This document shows positions 22,830 through 33,617 of a stretch of DNA of 64,000 bases, one piece after another (position 1 is the first letter of the stretch; every line of letters starts with the position of its first letter). The notes under the pieces were generated by a model. That model saw only the letters and a list, made by a program, of their open reading frames with translations. It was not told the origin of the DNA and ran no database searches. The translations under genes were made by a program, and so were the position numbers. This stretch comes from Whalleya microplaca (Eukaryota; Ascomycota; Sordariomycetes; Xylariales; Xylariaceae): positions 248,001 through 312,000 of the forward strand of contig MU385738.1 of the NCBI GenBank assembly GCA_022497155.1, given 5' to 3'.

Positions 22830-25800
22830 TATGATTGCTGCAGATGTGTACTGTAGACAACCATGGGAGCCAATTGTTGCTGTCACTTTCGTAACAGCTA
22901 CCTGATTGAGAGGAGATATCCAAACTCCTCAAAATAAGGACACTTTCCTAATCGTCCTGTCCTACAATTTAGTATTCCTGCCAATTTTCTCCAATAGTCG
23001 TTTCCAAATTCAATAAACAGTCGTCGAGAACGATTCGGTTTTTTTTTTTTTTCCTGGGTCGAGATGTGAGTTGCGCCAGTTACTAGATCAAAGATTGGAC
23101 TGGTTGTAGGGAGGATGGTGGGAAGATGCTGTAAAAGAACGTGAAATGTGTCAGTATGTACTTGTTTGTTGTTTGCGACTGTCGCGAGGAAGACGACTTA
23201 GAGGTATGATGGAATGAAGGGAGGATACGACGTGTTGTGTTATCGGGTTCGAGACGGGACAGCCCCAAGCTAGGAATGTCAAGATTCTCCCGAGCTCGCT
23301 TAGGGCGACAGCTACATTTCAAGGAACGTCCTTGCTATAGATTTTCCGCGTCTAGTTCGACCTCGACCTAACCGGCAGAATGCCAGTATAGAGAAGGGTA
23401 ATCCCTTCTTGTGTTCCACCACTCGGGATAGGAAGTCGGGAGGGATTATGCTAGTATGCGTGCCTCGTGGACTTGGATGCAGCAACCCGACTAATAACAG
23501 AAGGACCAAAGCTCGTTTTTCCCGCCCGAATTGTGAGGCTGTACTAGGTACGCAATTGCAATGGGTGAATTGAAGAGGGGAAAGAAAAATTGAAAAAGTG
23601 AAATGCACCTTTTTTTTTTTATGTTTGCGACCCCGAATTGGGTATTCCCTATGAATCACCCAGACCCAAAACTACTCGAGAGCTAGCGGTAGTTGGGACA
23701 ACAATCAATGCCAAAATGGTCAGTAGTCAGCTGGAAAGTCCAGTCTATTGTTATTCGATCGTCCTGCTGTCGAATTGACCTTCTCTCTCCAATTTCAAAT
23801 CCCAATTCGTTGTTGCGTTAAAGCCTTTTTGTGTTTCCCAAGCTCACGAGGAAGAGAGAATGGAAGTGGTAGAAGCGCCGCGGTTTATGTCGTCGAAGCG
23901 AACGTCTCCAGAAGAGCAACACCTCCAGTGGGGGTGTGGGGGAATAAGAGCCGGATGTATCGTATTATTGTTATATCTGTAGGCTCTTCGACTGTCAGAC
24001 CCGCGTGGTCACTGCGTAAGTAAGTAATGTTGCGTCCTGTGCTGCCGCGGATATGCGAGGCGAGAGGTCTGTTGCGCCGTACTGTCGTAAAGACCGATCT
24101 TGTGTAAGCATATAAGTATGGGTTGGGTGGATAGGTATGGGTGAAAAAGACCTGGGACGAAACACAGATCAATGGAAGCAGAAGCAGGAGAAGAGGGAAA
24201 AAAAAAAGCCAATGCGCAACTTGCTGCAATCAATTATTATTACCCACGTTATTGACATGCAACCCCCATGCAGCCATGCCTAACCCTGACTACCCTGACA
24301 ACCAAGAGTCGGCACCGTTTTTATTAGGCATGATAGACCTGCCGGCCGGGGATAAAGGGCCGGGGGGTCATGGGGGTGTGAACATCACAGCAAGGAAAGA
24401 AGCAAAGGGCAGGATGGCACACTACGTACATACTGATGGCCATGGACGGGCAGATGGGCCAGATGTGCCCGGCAACCCAAAGTGGTGGATGATACTACGA
24501 AGTAGATAGCTTTGGTTTAGCTCAAGGTTCATCTGTCTCCAAGAACTGCAAGCTGCAACATGCAATTGAACCTCCAGGGATCAAGGGCCGTTCCTGGGGC
24601 TTCAGCGGTTCAACGCCCTACTATGCAAACGCCACCAATTGGCAAGCTGTGAACGGCACTCGATGACCCGTTTGGCTCAAGCTTCACCAGTGCTAATGCG
24701 ACGCCCACTCGATACAGTACGTGTAGTGCGGTATGTATGTACCTGAGTCGCATGGCACCTATGGCACGTTTATAGAGGTGGGGAAGTGATCCAAGGGGTT
24801 GTCTTGCAGCACACCCATCCGGGACACCCCCGGTCGATATTTGACGGGGATCTCTGACTGACAGGGTCTGCCAGGGCAGGACAGTAGCACATTGTCGAAG
24901 CTCACACGGGGTGGCGTCTCTGATAAAGGGTCAGGGTCCAATGCAGACTCCACGATGAAAAGCCGCAAAAAAGCTCTCGAATCAATCTACTACACCATCC
25001 ACTACTGTAGGTACTAGTATCTATCTGCATGCTCATCTAAGGGCCCATTCGCCGACCTCAAGAGCAATTGCCCAATGACCGAGTTGCCAAAATCTCTCTG
25101 CGCGCAGTCGACCGGACTGCTTGACTATATTCTCAATTTTGATTGATGATTCGCCAACATTTCGCTTGCTCTGCCCAGGACCAATTGGTGTTTTTTTGGA
25201 CTTATGCTGACCGGTAGCATTCACTCGTAAAAACCCATCTCCTATCATTGGCAGGACGCACTTTTCGTGACATTGAAAGAAATGAGCAAGAGGCTTATTG
25301 GCACGCTCAATATGCAGACGGTCATAGGTTGAGAACCTGTTCCGTGGATGCTGGCCACGGTCGAGGCCACTCTCTTTCTGGGGTACAGCTCATTAACTTA
25401 CATCTTGCTGGACATATTTAGAATGCATCACAACTAGGCAGGTATGATTGGAGATCTCTCTCGATATTGTCCTCAAGAAAGTGAGATGGTTTTCCGAGGA
25501 CTTTCTAGAATGTGGTCGTCAACCATCTATAGATACCTATCACTCAAAATAACGAGGCTGACAAACGGTTACTTTCGGAACATGCGATCCTGACCGTCAT
25601 TTACCTTGGGCGTTATAACGATCATATTACTTTAATAGCTGCAAGATCGGGTTGTCGAGTGGGCGCAGACGAAAGTTTAGTCTATCGTAAAATGTCCCTC
25701 ATGACATAATAGCGATATACGTAAATATATAATCGGCAATCTATACGTACGCACAGGACGAAGCATGAAGCAGTACGGTTGAGATTAAGCTTCTCTTTCT

Positions 25801-26455
25801 ACCAAACTTCCAGAAATCGTCCCAAGATTGGATGACTGCAAATCTCACCATTACCTAGCGGGTTGTGCCGCTATTCGCAGAAGTTGAGATGGTTGTCAGA
25901 TCCATTGAACCACTTAGACGGCAAATGGCTACCACTTGGCACCGGAGAAGCGAACCTGTGGTTACATATTTTCGGCTTGTCTTGTTCCAATTTCAAATTC
26001 AGGCAGATAGTAGTAACGGTTGGTCGTCATAAGTTGATAGGCCAGGCGCGTGGTAGATAACAACGTCAGAGTAACAGTAACGGCCGTGGTTTTGTTCTAG
26101 GCCTGTTATTTAAATACGGTGGTTGTTTAGCGAAATTCGCTCTGAGTAACCCCTAACTAGACTAGTAGCTACTGAAATGGGTCTAAGCCAAGTCACGGTC
26201 TATGTATCGGCACATGCACCGCCATATGAGGCTGTGTGAGTTAAGAAAACTGATGAAGAGAGCAATACAAAGAAAGAGTTGGAGGGAATTCCGCAGCAAG
26301 CTACCGTGAGTATTGCTCGAGATATGCCGCTGGCGAAAAACTACTACTGAATTTAGTAACCTGCTATATACTATACTATAATCACTATCTAGGTTACTAG
26401 TAGTGAAGCTAGTAGATAGGTAGCTTCATTCGAAGAACCACGCGTGCCTCTTTAC

Positions 26456-26720
26456 TTAGATAGGCTCTAATTTCACGTTCACATTCGTAATTCTTGGGGT
26501 GAATGTCCATTGATCTTGAGTAATATGAGAAATCGACGGCACGACATCGATGGGCGGAGCAACCAGGCAACTTTGCAGCACGACTTTATCCTGCAAATCA
26601 ATATCACACAAGATGCACTGTCCATTGGCCGCTCGCAGATTGTGGAATGGTGATATTGATCTCAGGTACCCCAAGCACACCAACCGGCTCAAGCATGCAA
26701 TGCAACCCTATCCCTCTTCA
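26456..26720 (-). pseudogene. Frame-broken coding relic, family unknown
   Basis: On the minus strand one frame reads PVGVLGVPEINITIPQSASG and on to QWTVHLV, then stops. A second frame picks up immediately with DLQDKVVLQSCLVAPPIDVV and continues as ITQDQWTFTPRITNVNVKLEPI to a stop at 26456. The switch point has no room for an intron, so a small indel is the simplest reading. Coding character is judged by eye only. Confidence 0.3.
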
Positions 26721-28134
26721 GCGCTATACCGTCCAATGCCACTACCTGCATACTCGTTGCGCTGTGTGACACTCTTCCCGTTGAAGAATCCGAGCCCGAG
26801 TTTTATCTTTCCAATCAGTTGTCACATATCTGGTTAAACTTAGAATCAGCCAGATTGTTAGCCCACCACACTTACCACACACTACCTCTGATCATTTCAA
26901 CATCGTATAGCTAGACTTCAGCTCGGATTTTCACCAATAGCTATCCAGACACCTCATAAATGCTTTTCTCGATGGTTACGCAAAAGCCGACCCTTCCCGG
27001 ATGTCATTTGGTAGGTGTTATAGCCATTCAGACATTTCATGTCCCTCAGCCGCTTTTGATGATAAGGGGGATCACCAAGGTCCTAAAGTAGTTTAGGAAG
27101 TCCATCGATGCCGTCTAAGGCCCTTGATATCAACCTACGCGTATACCTATTACAAGCCGTCTTCCCTAGCAGTCAATATTTGCCCTACAGATGATGACAT
27201 TCATGTGATACCATACGGCCTGCATCCGGAAGAACAGCGGGCAAGGCATTGAATCACTCATGGTGTCAAGGTCCAAGGATCATTGACAGGCTGACAGGCT
27301 GCAAGGGGTCACTCTAGGGTTTCCCTGTGATAACGCCAGGATCCTAGAGAGGTCTGTGATTGCTAATGCAAGCCATTTGCATTTTCACCGCCGAACTCGT
27401 TGCTTGTTGCATGCCACGTTCGGAAAGCCGTCATTGATGCGAGATATTCCGGATCGTCAGCTTGAAAAAAAGGAAGCCCAAAGTTTACCGGCTTCCAGAC
27501 TATCTTATCGATCAATGAAGGTCTTTCTCGCAATTGGGCCAACAAAGTCCCACATGGGAACACCTCTAATAAGGGTGATCTTCTATCCAATACCGCCCAA
27601 TTGCCTACCAAGTCCAATGCGAAGAGAACTGACAGCAGATACATACGATAATATTCTGCTTCTCGTATCTGCACTGCAAGTGCAATCAAGTTGGAAGTCA
27701 AGAGGTTCTCTTATATTCAAGCAGATTCGACTGGCTACAATCATCTGCGAAGTCTTCGCGAAAACTACCGAATATCAGTTAAGTGCCATTCGCCTATGTT
27801 GTGCATCGCGAAAAGCACACGCCCCGCGCTGCGAGTTGACTCAACCATTACCCCTTTGGCCTTTGCGAGGCCGCCTCCAGCCACGCTGTAAAGCTCGTAG
27901 CTGTCACATAAGCATGCTTCATGCAAATACCATAAGCAAGACAACCAACAAGCTAAGGCAGCATGAGCATTGATATCGGTGAAGTGCCACATAGGGCTTT
28001 TATGCCGAGGAATAAAATTATGATTGCGAGTAACGGTTCGGTTGCCTTATCCGGACGCCAACCTGGGGAGAGTAAAGCCGAGACCCCTCTCGTCAACCTC
28101 GCAAGACAAGACACTCGCGCGAACATACGTAGCG

Positions 28135-28157
28135 GACAATAACAATAACAATAACGT
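28135..28157. repeat. Short AATAAC-type microsatellite
   Basis: Three to four tandem copies of the six-base unit AATAAC. Confidence 0.75.
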
Positions 28158-31132
28158 CACCATCGCTTTACGTTCATCACATGTCTCTTTCTCAGCAGAC
28201 AGGCCGAAGCCACAAGTATCGTGATGGAGATCATTATTGTTAAGTCTGCTAGTAGGTGCACTAGTAGGTGCATAGTTGAATTATTCATATTGGAACACAA
28301 AAGGGTATTCCGACTGCGATGTCATAGCGCTTCTCGCAGACTCCTAGCTCTTTATTTTAGCAGGCAGGCAGGGTACCTTAATTGATGACAGAAACCCTTG
28401 GCCAATGCTTACCCGGAATTTTGCACCCCACGCAACGCCACGGCCACGACCTGTGCAGATGTGCTTCCAGAACGCAAGGTGGTTCAAGCAAGCCAAGCCT
28501 CGGGCCAGTATGAGCTCTCACAAGCCCCTCGAAACGTGCAGGAAAAACGTTTCACTGGGCTACAACCAAAGTGCTCTGAAGTGTAAGAAGCTCCATGAAT
28601 CAGACAAAACTCTCTTCGGCTGTTCATCGTGCGTTGAAACACCCTCTATGTCATCATCGAATTGCTTCGGGTCGCCAGAATTGGTCAATGTTAGCACTAT
28701 TTACACACCTAACATGAGGAAGCTCATGGTCGGATCTTGTGGTTGTGGGACTGGCCCTGTAGTAGTATGTACGTATCTGCCAAAGTACGGAATAGAGAGA
28801 AAACAACTCTTCACTTTATTTTAGCGGAGATGGATGGTCCCACAACATCGCCGTCTAACTACCTAGCGTCATACTAACACTTATTAGCATCGTGAAACCT
28901 GCATAGCATGAAAAGAAGCTGGAATTTTTTCCCCCTTCTCCTTCTACGTCTGTACTTGTATACTGTTGGTAGCTTCATCGTATCGCTCCTAGCAACAAAC
29001 GCCTCAAAATCGAACCCCCACTTACAGAAGCTGCTTCTAGACAAGCTCTATTTTAGGACGCATCCCACGCTATTACCTAGCGGGAGTCTTCCGGAGGAAC
29101 ACAAAAGATTATACATGACAACATTTTCTGGTAAGGATCTACATGTATGTGCACTGCGATCTTTGAGAGGTCAAGCTTCATCCAATTGCTAGTGCTGTCT
29201 GTATTCCTTGACAAATCGCGGCACGTACCTACAATTGCAAGGGAAGCCCCGCGGGATTTCATGCAAAACATCTATCTATTCCGTAATGCGGTAGAATCTA
29301 CTGCGTATGCCAATGCGTCCGTGGGCGAAGTCATTGCTTAGCAACTACCTAACAAGATAACTAGTATCGTTTCCACGTTCTCGACCACTCGTATGAGAAG
29401 CGGGACCACATCAGGCCATAGCGACGGTACGATAAGTTATAGCCTAACTAACTAGGTAATCAATCTTTGATCTAGTACCGATCACGGGCGTGCTTGGAAC
29501 ATAGATCTACTATGTACAGAGTATGTATGTATTCCAAGACCCAGCACGATGCATTGCCAATCTCGCTTTACAACCGACAGTCTGGAACCTGGAATTTATC
29601 AAGCTCGTTCCGTATTCGAGTATTGACTGACAGACTTGCGTAGGCATGACTGGTCATAAATACATACCTAGAGGTCCCAGCATGGTGGTCCAGCTTCTGT
29701 TGCTCAGATCTAAAATCTGGTACCTAGTGACAACAAGCTTCACCCATGCAAGCTAACGAGTTTCTTGAGAGGGGCGTGGAAGAACGAACGATCCACACTA
29801 AATTGTGGTCTCTCCTGTCGTACGTATTACCTACATACGTAGACACTGTTGGATTGCCATCCTTGCGGAAGAACTCTACGTATGTATTTACTCCCGATGA
29901 TAAATTCAAGGAGGCGCACAGGCTTGAGCTTACCCATATTATTCCATTACGACCGTGTTTACAAAGTAGATGTCCTGGCTAAATCTCTTCGAACATTTCT
30001 AATATGTTCCAACAGTCTAGTCAGAGAATAGGACCCTGCAAGGGGCCTCCTTCATCTTATGACACCAACCAACACGCAGCAAGCTGACAATCAGTGAGCT
30101 GATATCCCTGACGGAATCAGCGAGCTGATCCGTAACTAAAGGGTAGCGACCACGAGCTCTGTAGATAGATCATGAGCGTTGCAAGCTCATCAGCCATGGC
30201 AGGCGGGAACTTTTCACGAGGAAGTGGTATGTTTCAGCAAGAGTGTTGCAAGCCATGTGGCTGCAGCTCTCTTCTTCTCTGCTTGTTTGTTATATCGCTG
30301 GTAATCTAACTGTTGACGTGAGGGACGTCGTCAGATGTTGATGTCGGACGGCGCGGAAATCGGTCAGTGCAACACCTCGACGGGCAAGTATCCGCAGCTT
30401 ATTCATCCATCGAATGGCTGGCGTATTGGTCCCTGTTCGATATCCGCTGCGATGTTCAGGCGAATATGTACTGTAGACCTTGTCTGTGCTGTCCCCTCCT
30501 CCCCCGGGGCCATAGCGAAGGTACTATCGTCGTGAATAGATTGATCATCTTGCGAGTCGGTCGGGGCTCAGTCGCATGTTCTGCCTCTGGGCATGAAGCT
30601 ACATGCACAGCTTGGACGGTGACTTCGATACCGCAATCTTCCCGTTTCTTCTGCCCGTCCTAAGACAAAGATATCAGGGCCAACATTAGTAAATATTTAC
30701 ATCAGTACTATCGCAAGATGAAAACTCTCGATGTCCTCAGGGAATCAGGGCAGACAGTGTCAACAATGTGTAATCACTTAGAAACATACCCAATGAAAAC
30801 TCACTACAGACACAACACATAGGCCATTTACTTGTACATAGTAAGACAGTGAAGATTGATCAATCATCACAACGTGCACAACGTGGGGGCAAGGAATCAT
30901 AACAAGGTTCGTGGCGGCTCCCGTCTACTGTACCAAGTTTCATATAAGCTACCCCTTTTAGGTAGCCAGCAATGGGGGCGGTCCACTGTTGGCTGAACAA
31001 CTTTCACTAGAACTATGTAAACTCTATTTCTTGATTGGACCTACGTAAAACTCTTCCGTGAACAAAAGCAAAGTAGATGCTAGATATCCACTGAGTTGGT
31101 AACTTGAAAATTACTTACACTTACTTACAAAC

Positions 31133-31170
31133 GGCCCAGGTAGAAAAGCCACGGTTTTTCTACCTGGGCC
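31133..31170. repeat. Perfect 15-bp inverted repeat (hairpin)
   Basis: GGCCCAGGTAGAAAA (31133-31147), loop GCCACGGT, then the exact reverse complement (31156-31170). A second palindrome, TCACAAAC / GTTTGTGA with a 3-base loop (31173-31191), follows after two bases. Could be a folded-back mobile-element end or a structured RNA; no gene is adjacent. Confidence 0.85.
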
Positions 31171-31661
31171 GCTCACAAACACAGTTTGTGAACATTGTGG
31201 GGTGATCGCTTCAAGGATGCGGACGACTTTGAAGATCGGATTCCACGGGCACGAATACGTATCAGCGTGTGTAATGAAGACAATCGTGATGATCTTGTTA
31301 GCCATTGTGACCAGGAGAGTCGCATGAGCAACTGCCAAATTTGTTTGAGATGCTAAACTTCCCACTGCCTAACCTAGCACAGTTCACGGTCTTGGCTGCC
31401 ATCATAAAAAGCGGTCACTAACACCATTTGAGGGGATTCGAAATCACGCCCACATAGCAGATAGGAGGCAATAGTGCAGAGCAAACTTCAAAAAGATCCT
31501 CATACGAGGAAATCCAATAACATCCAATCCATCAAAAAACCAACAGGGCCTTAATGATGAGGATGTAAATGTGCCAGCTGCCTGGGAATTGCCTCTTATT
31601 ACCCAGTGCTAGTGTTCCCCAAGCGACTGTCCGGGCCGCGCCTACACTATAAAGTGAAGTT

Positions 31662-31678
31662 TACTTTTTTTTTTTTTT
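31662..31678. repeat. Poly-T tract
   Basis: Uninterrupted run of about 15 T. Equivalent to a poly-A tail on the minus strand, but no retroelement body was recognised beside it. Confidence 0.85.
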
Positions 31679-32140
31679 GCCTCTACTAGGAATAATTATT
31701 GACAGCTTCGTCTGGACTAACTTAAACCTTATTAATTGTGTGACACTAGGAGAAAACTCCACCAGGAGGGACTTCGCCTTCAGGAGCCGCTTTTTGTTAA
31801 TTGCAATAGTTGACGCAAGATTAGATGACACATGACGGTTTCTTCGGCTGAAGGAATGCAAGCGAGAGGGCCGCATCCTCTGCGGGCATTTTGGTTCCTG
31901 GGACCTGAAGATCGGTTTGTATTGCAGCGCCGATCCCCAAACGTCTGGGTCCCGTACATAAATGTGGGAGCCATTCAGCCTGCTTCTCTCTCAGGCCTAA
32001 CTGAGGACTACTGTGATGTAACGCGGAGCACTCGGAATGATAGCTATATTGGCTAAAAAGAATGTCAGATGAGATAAATACTACTATATTATTACATAGT
32101 TACATCATCATCTATTGCAGCTTCAGGCGGTGACTGAGGT

Positions 32141-33617
32141 CTACTGCGGCGCGTACACAAACGCCAACTGGTCCATTTCATCACCTACTTGGCCGAGAAA
32201 ACCAACGATGCCCCACCCTGTCGGCGCCGTGAAGGTCGCACAATCTGAAGTTGCAGTGCCCGCCTCAAGTGTGCGCCCAGTGCTCGTTGTTGCTTGGATG
32301 TAGAAATTGCGCGTCTCGTTGGACTTCTGACCTTGGCAGAGTTTAGCACTAGCCCAGGACTCGCCGCTCGCAAGTGTAAGCGTCGCAGCAGTGCCACCGG
32401 TGCCGCCGTGCGTGAAAGTCGTCCCGTCTGCCAACGTTACTGCGACACTATCTAGGCGTTCGGCGCCGCGGAACGTGAGCACGCTAGCCTTGGGCGATGT
32501 CTTCTTTGCGAGGGAGGGCACATCGCTGAACCAAGTGCCGTGAGGGCCGCCCCAGAACCCGGACTGGCGCAGTGACGACCCCGACGTCCACGTGAAGTTG
32601 ACCGTGATCGGATTATGGTCCGACAGGATACTACCGTTAGACTGCAGGAACTTGGAGCTCTCATAGTTCCAGTACGTAGCCTTCAGATCGACGAGAGGGC
32701 TGCCACGGTAGAACACCTTATCAACAGTCTCGCATTCGTTGGTCGTGCTGGGGTTTTCGCAGAGCGTCTCTGTGGTCGGGATATTGCCGTTGTGGATAAG
32801 CTCAACCCAAGTATCGGTTAGGCCGTTCTGGCTCGTGAAGGTGCGGATCGAGTCGCCGGTACGCGTGTACCGGCTGTTCGTGTCGCCGAAGACCAATACC
32901 GCATTGCCCACGCTCCACGTATCGATGTAGTCGGCCACCTGCTGGACATTGGCGCTGCGCGCCTTCAGATCCCCGTCCTCGGTTCCCGCGTCTGTATGTA
33001 CGTTGTATGCGTCCACATACACGCCGTCGTCAACCCGCGCGCGCATGAATGTAAAGCCCTTCGGTGTCAAGCAGTCGGCACCTGAGGCATCGCTGCAGGT
33101 CCCCCACTTCACACGTGCGAGGTCAACCCAGTCAAAGCTGGCCAGGGTGTTGAGACCGGAGCCGAAGGGCACGCCGCCCGAAGTCGCTGTGCGGTACTGA
33201 TGCGTATCCGTCTCGTAGACATATGCGTGGAAGTTGAAATCCTAAATATAGGCATAATTAGCCCATTGATTAAGTCTTTCGTCCATCAAGATATGTATAA
33301 TGCATGCGCATCTGTTTCAGCAAGAAGCGCACGGGCGCTCCTTATGCTAGATGCGTCCAGGGTCCATCTAGAAGATCAAACGCCTTACATACCTCTTGCA
33401 CATGGATTATATTATACGCGTACTCCGCGAACTTCGAGCCTATCAGTTTGGAATTCGTGGCCTTGTCCCCCGGGATCTCGTTGCCATTGAGGATCTCTGG
33501 CAGACCCGCAACGTTCATGGTAAGAACACTGAACTCCCCGGTTGTGGCCGCTAGTGCGTGGCCCATGAACGATAGCAGGCTAGCCGAGGCGGCCAAAGTG
33601 GTGATTCGAGACTGCAT
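32141..33617 (-). CDS. Secreted exo/endonuclease/phosphatase-fold enzyme with C-terminal jacalin-like lectin domain, two exons, 441 aa
   Basis: Exons (minus strand) 33617-33393 and 33241-32141; the intron 33392-33242 (151 nt) starts GTATGT and ends CCTATATTTAG, phase 0. Residues 1-23 are a signal peptide ending GHALA. The EEP fold follows: FSVLTMNVAGLP (Asn at the metal site), HVQE with catalytic Glu75 as the last residue of exon 1, AYNVHTDAG (His157), VFGDTNSRY (Asp195, Asn197), and LSDHNPITV (Asp283, His284). The whole metal and catalytic set is present, so activity is expected. The family includes secreted sphingomyelinase-like and other phosphodiesterases; the exact substrate is not deducible. 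Residues about 303-441 have the jacalin-like layout (FWGGPHG, LDSVAVTLADGTTFTHGG, WGIVGFLGQVGDEMDQLAFVYA), suggesting glycan or membrane targeting of the enzyme. The gene stands alone. Confidence 0.88.

Larger units (their letters stand above)
22830..32140. other. Gene desert of about 9 kb
   Basis: 22.9-24.2 kb holds the leader and promoter of the Ras GEF gene, with T-runs at about 23039-23052 and 23611-23620. Further right I found no intact gene. There is a frame-broken coding-like relic at 26456-26720, a possible homeodomain-like fragment at 28405-28824, simple repeats near 28140 and 28248, and a strong hairpin at 31133-31170. Frames such as 27356-27973 are open but read as non-coding. Confidence 0.45.

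Noticed and set aside
24141..24509. Plus-strand frame with MPNPDYPDNQES start
   Set aside because: Gly/Asp/His-rich with no splice or homology evidence; lies in the region upstream of the Ras GEF gene.
27356..27973. 205-codon plus-strand open frame
   Set aside because: Long but with no domain, signal or sensible composition, and an antisense frame of similar quality overlaps it; too weak to call.
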